64,000 bases of DNA from Aristaeella hokkaidonensis (GCF_018128945.1 NZ_CP068393.1:434001-498000), one strand, 5' to 3'. Shown: positions 16,979 to 24,894, counted from the first letter of the stretch. Made by a program: numbers and translations. Notes: a model not told the origin generated them from the sequence alone.

Positions 16979-17179
16979 ATGAAGGACTGGATTATACTCC
17001 TGATACTTGCCGTCTTTGGTATAATAGGGTATGTGGTGATGGGACGGATTGACAAATCCATTGACCGCCACATACCCGACAATGATGAAGAAGAGCAGGA
17101 GAAGAAAACCGATGAGCCTTCAGAAGACGGAAAATCAAAACGCTCGCATTCTGGTATGTCTCTCTTCCTCCATTTCTAA
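16979..17179 (+). CDS. 66-residue single-span membrane protein in the potassium operon
   Basis: A short gene encodes a hydrophobic N-terminal helix (residues 3-22) followed by a highly charged tail (DNDEEEQEKKTDEPSEDGKS). A strong ribosome site GGGGAGG sits 8 bases before the ATG. It lies between ktrA and the histidine kinase gene and overlaps the kinase start by 68 bases in another frame. The ribosome site and the membrane-like composition argue that it is real. It may be a small modulator of the transporter or the sensor, but no family is recognised. Confidence 0.55.
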   Translation: MKDWIILLILAVFGIIGYVVMGRIDKSIDRHIPDNDEEEQEKKTDEPSEDGKSKRSHSGMSLFLHF

Positions 17180-19079
17180 TGTAAAAGTAATCCATGCTGC
17201 ATCCAAAATTACAGCAGCCTTTCACGGGACGCTGATCGCCCTGTTTGTGGAGACGCCTGCCTACGCGCTCATGTCAGACGAGGACAGGAAGCGTCTCCGC
17301 AGCAATATGAACCTGGCTGAAAAGCTGGGAGCTACGCTGGAAACAGTGACGGGCGACGACGTTCCTTATCAGATTGCGGAGTTTGCCAGGGTTTCGGATA
17401 TTTCCAGCATCGTTATCGGCCAGACCAATACGGTGGGCGGACTGCTGCGGCGAAAGAAATCCCTGACAGACCGGCTGATGACCTACGCACCGGACCTGGA
17501 TTATTTCATCATCCCGGATTACGGCACAAAGGTTTATATGGCACGGAAACAGCCGGAACGGAACCGGAAGCGCCTGCTGACAGACAGCGCGATCTTCGTC
17601 GCGTCCATGCTGGTCAGCACAGCCATCGGTTTTCTGTTTTCCCATCTGGGATTTACAGATGCCAACATCATCATGGTCTACCTGCTGGGATTGCTGGTTG
17701 TTTCCATATCCACCACCCACCGGGCATACAGCATGGTCTGGGCAGTGATCAGTGTGCTGCTGTTTGACCTGCTGTTTACCACGCCGAAGTTCACATTCTA
17801 TGCCTATGGAACAGGATATCCCGTAACCTTCCTGATTATGCTGGCGGCGGCCTTTACGATCAGCACCCTGGCGATCAGGCTGAAGCAGAATGCCGGGCAA
17901 TCCGCCAAGGCGGCCCAGCGGATGAGCGTTGTACTGGAAACAGACCGGCAGCTGACAAAGGCAAAATCCATGGAGGAAATCCTTTCCGTGCTGGCCAACC
18001 AGCTGACAAAGCTGCTGGACAGAAGCCTGATCATCTATCCGGCGGAAAACGATACGCTGGGGGATCCGATTTTCTATCCCGCTGCAGGAGATACAGTGCC
18101 ATACCGAACCAATGAAGAAAAACAAGCGGTTGAATGGGCTTTTGCGCATCATAAACGCGCGGGAGCCACAACAGAAGTCTTTCCCAAAACAGATTATCTG
18201 TATTACAGCATGCGGGTCCTGGAGCATGCTTACGGTGTTGTCGGCGTAGCGGTGCATGATACCCCGCTGGATGCTTCGGAACAGAGTGTGCTGGCTTCCG
18301 TTGTGGGAGAATGCTCCCTGGCATTGGAGAATGCCCGGAACGCACGGGAAAAAGAAGAAACCATGGTGCTGGCAGAAAACGAGCGCCTGCGCGCTAATCT
18401 GCTGCGCGCGGTATCACATGACCTGCGCACGCCGCTGACCTCCATTATGGGCAACGCCGACAGCCTGATGGCCTGCGGAGATACGCTGGACGCGAAAACC
18501 CGCGGGCAGCTGTATAACGACATCTACCAGGATGCCCAATGGCTGACCGGTATGGTGGAGAACCTGCTTTCCGCCAGCCGGATGAAGGAAGGAAAGCTGA
18601 ACCTGAAGATGACAACCGAGCTGATGGATGATATGATCAGTGAAGCTGTCACACACCTGAGCAGGCAGCTGAAACCTTATACCCTGAACAGAAGCCAGTC
18701 TGATGAGCTGCTGTTTGTGAAAGCGGACGCGCGGCTCCTGGTGCAGGTTGTGATCAACCTGCTGGATAATGCCATCAAATATGCTCCAGAAGGATCAACG
18801 ATCTGGATTGATACCCTGGCACGGGACGGGAATGTGGTTGTACGGATTGCTGACAACGGACCGGGAATACCGGACGACCAAAAGGATCATATTTTTGATC
18901 TTTTCTACTCGAGCGGCAATCCGACAGGAGACAGCCGGCGGGGACTGGGTATCGGGCTTGCCCTGTGCCAGTCCATTATCAAGGCGCATAACGGAACCAT
19001 TACCGTTATGGATCATGAACCGCAGGGAGCCGTGTTTGAATTTGCGCTGCCGAGGGACGAGGTGAACCTGAATGAATAA
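17112..19079 (+). CDS. KdpD-like sensor histidine kinase lacking the KdpD N-domain
   Basis: This 655-residue kinase starts with a universal-stress-protein-like domain (about 12-135), followed by a four-helix DUF4118 membrane region (157-255) and a GAF-like segment (about 275-410). The HisKA follows with phospho-acceptor H436 (VSHDLRTPLTS), then a HATPase domain with the N and G boxes (NLLDNAIKYA, DNGPGIP). Full-length KdpD has about 200 more N-terminal residues containing a Walker A site; these are absent. The ATG at 17112 was chosen because AGGAG lies 10 bases upstream; the frame is open to 17049. It overlaps the KdpE-like gene by 8 bases. No kdpFABC genes are near, so it probably senses potassium or turgor for KtrAB. 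Confidence 0.88.
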   Translation: MSLQKTENQNARILVCLSSSISNVKVIHAASKITAAFHGTLIALFVETPAYALMSDEDRKRLRSNMNLAEKLGATLETVTGDDVPYQIAEFARVSDISSIVIGQTNTVGGLLRRKKSLTDRLMTYAPDLDYFIIPDYGTKVYMARKQPERNRKRLLTDSAIFVASMLVSTAIGFLFSHLGFTDANIIMVYLLGLLVVSISTTHRAYSMVWAVISVLLFDLLFTTPKFTFYAYGTGYPVTFLIMLAAAFTISTLAIRLKQNAGQSAKAAQRMSVVLETDRQLTKAKSMEEILSVLANQLTKLLDRSLIIYPAENDTLGDPIFYPAAGDTVPYRTNEEKQAVEWAFAHHKRAGATTEVFPKTDYLYYSMRVLEHAYGVVGVAVHDTPLDASEQSVLASVVGECSLALENARNAREKEETMVLAENERLRANLLRAVSHDLRTPLTSIMGNADSLMACGDTLDAKTRGQLYNDIYQDAQWLTGMVENLLSASRMKEGKLNLKMTTELMDDMISEAVTHLSRQLKPYTLNRSQSDELLFVKADARLLVQVVINLLDNAIKYAPEGSTIWIDTLARDGNVVVRIADNGPGIPDDQKDHIFDLFYSSGNPTGDSRRGLGIGLALCQSIIKAHNGTITVMDHEPQGAVFEFALPRDEVNLNE

Positions 19080-19776
19080 ACCACTGATCCTGATTGTTGA
19101 GGATGACGCGCCGATCCGCAACCTGATTTCCGTGACGCTGGAAGCTCATGAATACAGGCATATTACAGCAGGAAACGCCGGAACGGCCATTATGGAGGCA
19201 ACATCTCATAATCCGGATATCATGCTGCTGGACCTGGGCCTGCCGGATATGGACGGCGTGGAAGTGATCCGGAAGATCCGGAGCTGGTCCAATATGCCCA
19301 TCATTGTTATCAGTGCCCGCAGTGACGATACGGACAAGATCGAAGCCCTGGATGCCGGCGCGGATGACTACCTGACCAAGCCGTTCTCCGTAGATGAGCT
19401 GTTGGCCAGGCTGCGGGTGACGATCCGGCGGCTGAACCAGACAAAGACTGACAATGCCGACAGCCCTGTTTTCGTGAACGGCAGCCTGAAGATTGATTTC
19501 GCCTCCGGGTGCGCTTATGTGTCGGATGAAGAACTGCACCTGACGCCGATTGAGTACAAGCTCCTTTGCGTGCTGGCCAGAAACTGCGGCAAGGTGCTGA
19601 CGCATAAATACATCACGCAGCAGATCTGGGGCGCCTCCTGGGAGAACAATGTGGCCTCCCTGCGGGTGTTTATGGCAACCCTGCGCAAAAAACTGGAAGT
19701 ATCGCCGGACGCATCCATGCTGATCCAAACCCACGTCGGTATCGGATACCGGATGCTCAGAATTACGGATAATTAA
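19072..19776 (+). CDS. KdpE-like response regulator (OmpR/PhoB family)
   Basis: This 234-residue protein has a receiver domain (1-120) with phospho-acceptor D54 (MLLDLGLPD), acidic D11/D12 and conserved Lys in YLTKPF. A winged-helix DNA-binding domain (about 135-230) ends in IGYRM. It is the cognate partner of the upstream KdpD-like kinase, whose gene it overlaps by 8 bases. Likely targets are the promoter of its own ktr operon, though no direct-repeat binding site was recognised. Confidence 0.92.
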   Translation: MNKPLILIVEDDAPIRNLISVTLEAHEYRHITAGNAGTAIMEATSHNPDIMLLDLGLPDMDGVEVIRKIRSWSNMPIIVISARSDDTDKIEALDAGADDYLTKPFSVDELLARLRVTIRRLNQTKTDNADSPVFVNGSLKIDFASGCAYVSDEELHLTPIEYKLLCVLARNCGKVLTHKYITQQIWGASWENNVASLRVFMATLRKKLEVSPDASMLIQTHVGIGYRMLRITDN

Positions 19777-19777
19777 G

Positions 19778-19803
19778 AAAAGGCACCCGCTCAGGTGCCT
19801 TTT
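19778..19803. terminator. Bidirectional terminator between potassium operon and NUDIX gene
   Basis: AAAAGGCACC and GGTGCCTTTT arms enclose a 6-base loop. A-run and T-run flank the stem symmetrically, so it can end both the rightward operon and the leftward NUDIX gene. Confidence 0.9.
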
Positions 19804-19812
19804 GCTATAGGT

Positions 19813-20286
19813 TTATGACTGCTGCGTATACAGATAACCGGGATGACTTGTCTGGTAGGGAGTAAGTTCAAACCCTGTTCCGGACAGCGTACATTCAATC
19901 ATTGTTTTTGTCAGGCCGGGGACCGTGTCATCCTTCAGGGCTTCGGTGGTATCCATCCAGACAACCTCACTGTTTTCATCTCCATCAGACCTGGCTTCAC
20001 CTTCCACATATTCCACGGCAAAGACGGCGTACCAGTCCTTTGCGTTGAACCGCATGCCGATGAGGCGGCCGGCTTTGACACGGACGCCGGTTTCCTCCAG
20101 ATACTCCCGAATGAGAGCTTCTTCCGGAACTTCGCCATATTTCACGTAGCCGCCGGGGATGATCAGCCTGCCGTTGCCGCTTCCATAAGTATGGCGTGCG
20201 AGCAGCACTTTGCCGTCCTTTATACAGACACCGGCAACCGATTGGCTCCAGTTGGTGTTGTTAATCTCTTCCTGCGTCATAGCCAT
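19813..20286 (-). CDS. NUDIX hydrolase
   Basis: This 157-residue protein has a full NUDIX box from G47 to V69 (G-x5-E-x7-RE-x2-EE-x-GV; the motif reads GYVKYGEV...REYLEETGV). All metal-binding glutamates are present, so it is probably catalytic on a nucleoside diphosphate derivative; the substrate is unknown. AGGAGG lies 7 bases before the ATG at 20286. It is a single gene with its own TTGACT/TATGCT promoter. Confidence 0.92.
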   Translation of the reverse strand: MAMTQEEINNTNWSQSVAGVCIKDGKVLLARHTYGSGNGRLIIPGGYVKYGEVPEEALIREYLEETGVRVKAGRLIGMRFNAKDWYAVFAVEYVEGEARSDGDENSEVVWMDTTEALKDDTVPGLTKTMIECTLSGTGFELTPYQTSHPGYLYTQQS

Positions 20287-20322
20287 TGTACTGCCTCCTA
20301 ACGTTCTGAAATCTTGTCAGCC

Positions 20323-20351
20323 AGCATAGCAGAAAACAACCGCACAGTCAA
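20323..20351 (-). promoter_or_regulatory. Promoter of the NUDIX gene
   Basis: On the minus strand TTGACT (20351-20346) and TATGCT (20328-20323) have a 17-base spacer, 37 bases before the start codon. Confidence 0.7.
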
Positions 20352-20390
20352 AGAGAAAGAAACAATGATGATTAATATTGCGAAAAAAAG

Positions 20391-20415
20391 TATAATCCTG
20401 CATAATACGGATTAT
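20391..20415 (+). promoter_or_regulatory. -10 box and overlapping palindrome before the flavodoxin-like gene
   Basis: A consensus TATAAT (20391-20396) overlaps the inverted repeat ATAATCC (20392-20398) / GGATTAT (20409-20415). The -35 region is poor. A regulator may bind the dyad over the start site of transcription. Confidence 0.4.
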
Positions 20416-20447
20416 GATTCCAGCCTGAAACAATAAGGAGCCGGCAA

Positions 20448-20990
20448 ATGAAAACCTGCATTATCTCTTTCAGCTCAAGGGGAAACGGTAACTGCGCACA
20501 GATCGGAAAACTGATCCGGTCCTTGTCTGAGGAAGCTGTGTTGTTTCAGTTTTCGAATTTTGAGATTCATGCCTGCGGGAAATGCGGATATGAATGCTTC
20601 GCAGACCGCAGCAAGTGCCCGTATTACAGCGATATGGAATACCGGCTGCTGGACGCGGTTACAAATAGTGACCTGACTTACTTCATCCTGCCGAATTACT
20701 GCGATTATCCCTGCGCCAACTATTTCGTTTTTAACGAAAGAAGCCAGTGCTATTTCCAGGGCCATCCTGAACTGCTGGAAGCTTATGAGAAGGTTTCCAA
20801 ACGCGCAATCGTTGTAAGCAATACAAATGAGGATAATTTCAAAACCGCACTGGCCTATCAGTCATACAAGGAGCCGGATGTCCTGTTTCTGTCCGCAAAG
20901 AAATACGGGAAGGTCAGTATCCGCGGCGACTTGCTGACAGACGAAAACGCCGTCAGAGATGTGACGGCGTTTGTGAGAAAACCATTGTAA
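20448..20990 (+). CDS. Flavodoxin-like NAD(P)H-dependent oxidoreductase family protein
   Basis: This 180-residue protein has a flavodoxin/FMN reductase-like fold. It opens with CIISFSSRGNGN (4-15), the phosphate-binding loop, and then a Cys cluster ACGKCGYEC with C43, C46, C50 and C57, as in the iron-sulfur flavoprotein-like NADPH-dependent FMN reductase group. The cysteines may bind a cluster or be redox active. It is preceded by AAGGAG 9 bases upstream. The gene stands alone and converges on the GNAT operon with 8 bases between the stop codons. Confidence 0.75.
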   Translation: MKTCIISFSSRGNGNCAQIGKLIRSLSEEAVLFQFSNFEIHACGKCGYECFADRSKCPYYSDMEYRLLDAVTNSDLTYFILPNYCDYPCANYFVFNERSQCYFQGHPELLEAYEKVSKRAIVVSNTNEDNFKTALAYQSYKEPDVLFLSAKKYGKVSIRGDLLTDENAVRDVTAFVRKPL

Positions 20991-20998
20991 TTCACAAA

Positions 20999-21409
20999 TT
21001 AACGTTTATATCTCATAGAGACGCAGGTTTCAGTAAATCCGCAGCTTTTCCAGAAGGACAGGCCCCTCTCGTTCCAGGGTAGTACGTCGATATCTACGGT
21101 ATCGAGCCCGAGGTGTGCCATGAGCTCCCGGAAAGCCTGCTTTCCTTTGTGCTGCCTGCGATACGGCCTGTCGATATAGAACTGCCGAAGGTAAACCGGA
21201 TCAGAAGTGTGTCGGATCAGCGCATATCCGATGATTTCGTCCTGCTCTGAAAAGAAATAAGCAGAATAATCGCTGGACAGGAAACCGGCCATCCGGTTCT
21301 GCAGTTCTTCAACGCTCATGGGGTTATCGCTCTGCTCATCCTCGATGAGCATTTTGTTCATGGCTGCCAGGCGGGGAGTATCTTCCATGCCGCATTTGAT
21401 GATTTTCAT
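20999..21409 (-). CDS. GNAT-family N-acetyltransferase
   Basis: This 136-residue protein is a single GNAT domain. The acetyl-CoA-binding motif A strand-loop appears as LRQFYIDRPYRRQHKGKQAF and the C-terminal GLSFWKSCGF segment is typical of motif B. The acceptor is unknown. The ATG at 21409 follows GGAG by 7 bases; an ATG four codons earlier overlaps that site. It is the last gene of a four-gene leftward operon starting with the ComB-like gene. Confidence 0.82.
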   Translation of the reverse strand: MKIIKCGMEDTPRLAAMNKMLIEDEQSDNPMSVEELQNRMAGFLSSDYSAYFFSEQDEIIGYALIRHTSDPVYLRQFYIDRPYRRQHKGKQAFRELMAHLGLDTVDIDVLPWNERGLSFWKSCGFTETCVSMRYKR

Positions 21410-21433
21410 AATAGACTCCATAAAACGAACTGA

Positions 21434-21958
21434 TTAATCCAGAAGGGAATGGATGATCTGCTCATAATCCGAATCAATGAGAACCGGCTGCTCGCCTGCA
21501 CGCGCGCAGCCTTCCCTGTATGCCCGGTTTTCCGCACGCACCCGGTCAATTGTACAGGCGGAGTCTTCTCCCCGGCATTCGACTTCTGACGCATAGCCTT
21601 TGATGGCTTCAAAATGAGCATCAATGTACGAATCCGTCATAGCCAGGCAGATATAACGGATATACGGCAGATATTCTTCGCTAAAGTCCTGACGCCAGTT
21701 AAAGGGGATATAGCAGCCTTCCACAATGAGATTCTGCACGTTTTCAACGGCAGTTTTGATCATCTCCCGGACAATCGGCCAGAGATAAGCGGTGAGCTCG
21801 TCATCATCCTCCGGGGTGAGGGCAGAGTTTCCGCTGCGGATGAGGCCCATTTTCAGATGGTCAATGGACAGATAGGGATACTTGTATTTTTCCAGCATTC
21901 GCTGTGCCAGAACGGTTTTCCCGGTGTGGGACGCACCCGTGATTATAATGATTGCCAT
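21434..21958 (-). CDS. P-loop nucleotide kinase-like protein
   Basis: This 174-residue protein has a Walker A loop GASHTGKT (8-15), an LID-like charged region, and no other domain. It resembles adenylate-kinase-type small-molecule kinases such as those of the AAA_33/zeta-toxin-like group. The substrate is unknown. The ATG at 21958 is preceded by GGAAGAG; the frame is open upstream into the next gene but without a ribosome site. It lies 19 bases after the neighbouring P-loop gene in the same operon. Confidence 0.72.
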   Translation of the reverse strand: MAIIIITGASHTGKTVLAQRMLEKYKYPYLSIDHLKMGLIRSGNSALTPEDDDELTAYLWPIVREMIKTAVENVQNLIVEGCYIPFNWRQDFSEEYLPYIRYICLAMTDSYIDAHFEAIKGYASEVECRGEDSACTIDRVRAENRAYREGCARAGEQPVLIDSDYEQIIHSLLD

Positions 21959-21977
21959 ATCGTACTCTTCCTGATTT

Positions 21978-22580
21978 TCAGACGCCGAAGCGATATTCTT
22001 TTTCTTCCTTATCGTTTGCTTTGAGATCAAATGTGCTGATGACCCGGTCCGCAACTTCGTCCGGATCCAGATTCGTGTTATCAATCTTCAGATGGTTTTC
22101 AAACCAGGTTTCGCCTTCGTCTGAGTTCAGTTTATACTGTTGATCGCTCCTGAGGATATCGGCCCTGCTCCAGGCAACATCACGCTTGGATGCTTTGCGC
22201 TCCATCCTGTGCGGCGTCTCATTCCGGGCCAGCCTGATTTCCAGATTGGCACTGAGTTCGACAAAAATGAAGCGGCCGCCGCTTTCCTCAAACTGACGCT
22301 GCAGGCTTGTCAGGTATTCCCGTTCTTCCGGCTCGTTAAACGCGCAGACATACGTGAAGATCAGGTCCACATTGTGTTTTACGGCCAGTGAAAAGACTTT
22401 TTCCCGGATATCCTCATTGAGCTCCCTCTGTGCAGGCGTGGCAAAGCCAAAGATCCTGTCTGACAGCTCAATGCTGTCATGATTCATCATCATGTTATAT
22501 TTCAGTTTATCCCTCAGGCTTTCCGCCACCGTCATTTTTCCGACAGCCTGGGGTCCGCAAACAATGATCAGATTAGCCAT
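21978..22580 (-). CDS. P-loop ATPase/kinase-like protein
   Basis: This 200-residue protein begins with a Walker A loop GPQAVGKMT (9-17) right after the first strand. A second segment (VDLIFTYVCAF) is a Walker B-like strand, and an Arg-rich lid (LARNETPHRMERKASKRD) follows. This is the layout of shikimate-kinase-like or chloramphenicol-phosphotransferase-like enzymes. It is not clearly homologous along its length to the next P-loop gene, but the pairing suggests a related substrate. It starts at an ATG 32 bases after the ComB-like gene. Confidence 0.72.
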   Translation of the reverse strand: MANLIIVCGPQAVGKMTVAESLRDKLKYNMMMNHDSIELSDRIFGFATPAQRELNEDIREKVFSLAVKHNVDLIFTYVCAFNEPEEREYLTSLQRQFEESGGRFIFVELSANLEIRLARNETPHRMERKASKRDVAWSRADILRSDQQYKLNSDEGETWFENHLKIDNTNLDPDEVADRVISTFDLKANDKEEKEYRFGV

Positions 22581-22612
22581 ATATATTCTCCATCTCTGTA
22601 TATTTCATTAAA

Positions 22613-23305
22613 TCAAAAATCGGTTTTGACCGAAACCAATCCGTCATCAGTGCTCTCAATCCGGATGACGAAACTGAATCTGTTCCGGTCTATGCACATC
22701 CAGAAATCTTTCTCCGGGAAAACATCCTGAAGATCAGGATCAAAGAAGTGCCTGCCGCCGCCTGCGCGAAGCGTCTGCAGCCGTTCATCAATATCCGGCA
22801 TATCTTCCCCGGTCAGCAGGCTTCGCAGATAGAGCGCACAGAGCTCATCTTCCTCCGCGGGGGCCAGGCCCTCCTTACCCATGCAGACAAGGGTGACGGT
22901 TTCCGGGTTTCGCTGACGGATATAGCCGGCGATGGCCTGCGCATTTACAAAACTGCCTGTCAGGATTTCTTCCGCATGGACAGCATTGGTTACGCCCTGA
23001 GTTCCGGCACTGGTGGTATGAATGATCCGCTTTCCCCGGATGGCTTCCGGGTTAACCGTGGAAGGGGAGTTTCCGAAATCAAAACCGTCCAGTTTCCTGC
23101 CGTGACGTTCTCCGATCAGCACAGCTTCCGGATCTTTTTCACGCCAGGAAAGCGCATCCCCAATTGCACCGACGGGGCGGATCTCTTTCGCACCCATGGC
23201 ATAAAGCCAGCATTCCAGGGAGAAGGCGCGGAACACGTCAATGATGACAACCAGGCCTTCCGCCTGCTTTGCGCCCTCAATCAGATGGTTAATCCTGATC
23301 TCCAC
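22613..23305 (-). CDS. ComB-family 2-phosphosulfolactate phosphatase-like protein
   Basis: This 230-residue protein shows ComB signatures: VVIIDVFRAFS near the N-terminus, GERHGRKLDGFDFGNSP (about 64-80), TTSAGTQG and a C-terminal acidic segment. ComB proteins dephosphorylate 2-phosphosulfolactate in coenzyme M synthesis. Many bacterial homologues sit outside that pathway, and no coenzyme M genes are seen here, so the true substrate is open. The start is a GTG with GGGGGTG upstream. It heads a leftward operon with two P-loop proteins and a GNAT enzyme, driven by a strong promoter. Confidence 0.8.
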   Translation of the reverse strand: MEIRINHLIEGAKQAEGLVVIIDVFRAFSLECWLYAMGAKEIRPVGAIGDALSWREKDPEAVLIGERHGRKLDGFDFGNSPSTVNPEAIRGKRIIHTTSAGTQGVTNAVHAEEILTGSFVNAQAIAGYIRQRNPETVTLVCMGKEGLAPAEEDELCALYLRSLLTGEDMPDIDERLQTLRAGGGRHFFDPDLQDVFPEKDFWMCIDRNRFSFVIRIESTDDGLVSVKTDF

Positions 23306-23349
23306 ACTTTCACCCCCGCTGACGACATGCGATACGGATTATTTGACAC

Positions 23350-23378
23350 ATCATACCAAGTTCTGTGTGTCCCGTCAA
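23350..23378 (-). promoter_or_regulatory. Promoter of the ComB-like operon
   Basis: On the minus strand TTGACG (23378-23373) and TATGAT (23355-23350) are 17 bases apart. An inverted repeat GACACA/TGTGTC (23345-23350 and 23366-23371) spans the spacer and -10 box and could be an operator. Confidence 0.7.
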
Positions 23379-23468
23379 AAAATACCATAAAGAAACAATG
23401 AAATGCAGTACTTTTACATGTTATTACGCAACGAGTGAGATGAAGTCACATAAGAATACTGGGTTTTA

Positions 23469-23477
23469 TGGTATAAT
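23469..23477 (+). promoter_or_regulatory. Extended -10 promoter for the alpha/beta hydrolase gene
   Basis: TGGTATAAT is an extended -10 element 77 bases before the GTG start. No good -35 box is visible. Confidence 0.55.
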
Positions 23478-23553
23478 TCAAACAGTACAAAGCGCAAAAC
23501 AGAAGACAAAGACACAAGACAGAGGACCAAATACAGGGAAGGAGCTGTATGGG

Positions 23554-24654
23554 GTGAAGAAAAAGATGCCTGTCAGGAAAAAGATCCTGATTGTCCTGGC
23601 CTGTGTGCTGGTCCTGGTGATTGCGGGTGCCTGGATCCTGACGGAAGTGGAATGCGGCCGCTTCTTTGGCAGGCGCTATGAAACCGATAAGCTGACAAGG
23701 CAACGCGCAGAGTTCTATGACGGACTTGAGCGGACACAGTATATCTTCCCTTCTGATAAAGGACAGAAACTGACAGGGTATCTGTATTCTTCAGGGACAG
23801 ACCAGAAAGGCATTATCATCTTTGCCCACGGGTACGGCGGCGGACAGAGCTATTATATGAACTGCGCGGATTATTTCGCGAAGCATGGCTATTATGTATT
23901 TGCTTTTGACGCTACGGGAAGTGAAGAGAGCGAGGGAGAATCCACCCGGGGACTGCCGCAGGGCATGATTGACCTGTCATACGCGATATCATTTGTGGAA
24001 GAAAGCGGCAATTTCCCGCAGCTGCCCATCGCACTGTTCGGCCACAGCTGGGGCGGATACTGCGTGAGCGCTGTGCTGACACTTCATCCCGAGGTGGAAG
24101 CCGTGGTCGCCTGTTCCGGCTACAACGATTCGCTGGGCATATTCATTTCTGAAGGAAAGGCCATCGCGGGGCCGGCGGTTTACCTGACGCTGCCTTTCCT
24201 GAGACTGCATGATTATATTAAGTTCGGGAAGTATTCCACCATTACAGCTGAAGACGGCTTCAACAATACCGACGCCCGGATTATGATTGTCCACAGTACG
24301 GACGACAAAGTGGTACCGGCTGAGATCGGATATGACATCTATTACCGGAACCATAAGGATGATCCGCGTTTCTCCTTTATCTGCTATGAAGATAAAGGAC
24401 ACCGGTACTTCCATGAGGTTACGCCCTATGTGAAAGAAACGGATGAAGCTTATCAGCAATGGCTGGAAACGCTTGACTATGATTATAATGACAAGGCGAA
24501 CGCTGAACGGCTGGAAAAGGATCGGGAAAAGTATTACCAGGAGAACGTGGACGTGAAGAAATACTGGGAAAACAGGCTGAATAGGGAGCTGTTAGACAAA
24601 CTGCTGGAATTTTATGACAGCAGTTTGTCTAACAAAATTAATACTGAAAACTGA
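23554..24654 (+). CDS. Membrane-anchored alpha/beta hydrolase
   Basis: This 366-residue protein has an N-terminal membrane helix (about 8-28) and then a serine hydrolase domain. The oxyanion motif is HGYGGG, the nucleophile elbow is GHSWGG, the acid residue is in HSTDDKVVP, and the catalytic histidine is in DKGHRYFHE. These resemble the lysophospholipase/BAAT-like group. The GTG at 23554 has AAGGAG 9 bases upstream; the next ATG is 12 bases further. The helix topology suggests the catalytic domain faces outward. The last 22 codons run into a 16-base perfect inverted repeat and a 7-base repeat array, so the C-terminus is probably not ancestral. The natural substrate is unknown. Confidence 0.82.
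   Translation: MKKKMPVRKKILIVLACVLVLVIAGAWILTEVECGRFFGRRYETDKLTRQRAEFYDGLERTQYIFPSDKGQKLTGYLYSSGTDQKGIIIFAHGYGGGQSYYMNCADYFAKHGYYVFAFDATGSEESEGESTRGLPQGMIDLSYAISFVEESGNFPQLPIALFGHSWGGYCVSAVLTLHPEVEAVVACSGYNDSLGIFISEGKAIAGPAVYLTLPFLRLHDYIKFGKYSTITAEDGFNNTDARIMIVHSTDDKVVPAEIGYDIYYRNHKDDPRFSFICYEDKGHRYFHEVTPYVKETDEAYQQWLETLDYDYNDKANAERLEKDREKYYQENVDVKKYWENRLNRELLDKLLEFYDSSLSNKINTEN
24591..24633 (+). repeat. 16-bp perfect inverted repeat inside the 3' end of the hydrolase gene
   Basis: GTTAGACAAACTGCTG (24591-24606) and its exact complement (24618-24633) flank an 11-base loop. Both arms lie within the reading frame. The right arm looks like an inverted copy of gene sequence and is followed directly by the heptamer array. 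Confidence 0.8.
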
Positions 24655-24670
24655 AAACTTAAAACTTAAA
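24643..24670 (+). repeat. Heptamer array, ACTTAAA family (4 units)
   Basis: ACTGAAA, ACTGAAA, ACTTAAA and ACTTAAA follow one another with an exact 7-base period. The hydrolase stop codon TGA lies inside the second unit. Confidence 0.85.
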
Positions 24671-24678
24671 AATGGTAG

Positions 24679-24710
24679 AGGAAACCGCTTCCGGAGGGAA
24701 GCGGTTTCTT
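24679..24710 (+). terminator. Probable terminator after the hydrolase gene
   Basis: GAAACCGCTT and AAGCGGTTTC form a 10-bp stem with an 8-base loop, followed by TTCTTCG. The T-run is short. Confidence 0.55.
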
Positions 24711-24727
24711 CGATGAAAAGGAATAGT

Positions 24728-24848
24728 CTTTTGCTTCGCAAAAGAATGATATGTTGCTGCGCAACATGATATATTTGCTTAATGCAAATATGATAGATTC
24801 ACCTAAAGGCGAATATGATATTTTTGACTTCGTCAAAAGTGATGATAG
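24728..24848. repeat. Tandem mini-hairpin array with ATGATAT spacers
   Basis: Five hairpins of different sequence but similar size occur in a row: 24728-24744 (7-bp stem), 24753-24765 (5 bp), 24773-24789 (6 bp), 24797-24814 (6 pairs with a mismatch) and 24822-24838 (7 bp). Each is followed by a near-constant spacer AATGATAT, ATGATAT, ATGATAG, ATGATAT or GTGATGATAG. The loops are short (TTC, TGC, TTAAT, TAAA, TTC). No gene explains it. A stop-free minus-strand frame across it is composed of repeat translation and is not coding. Confidence 0.9.
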
Positions 24849-24894
24849 TGTTTTGGGCTGGTGTGTACATTGGGTAAAGGGTAATAAATGAATA

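Noticed and set aside
24679..24710. Part of the hairpin array
   Set aside because: Its stem is longer and is not followed by an ATGATAT spacer, so it was kept as a separate terminator candidate.
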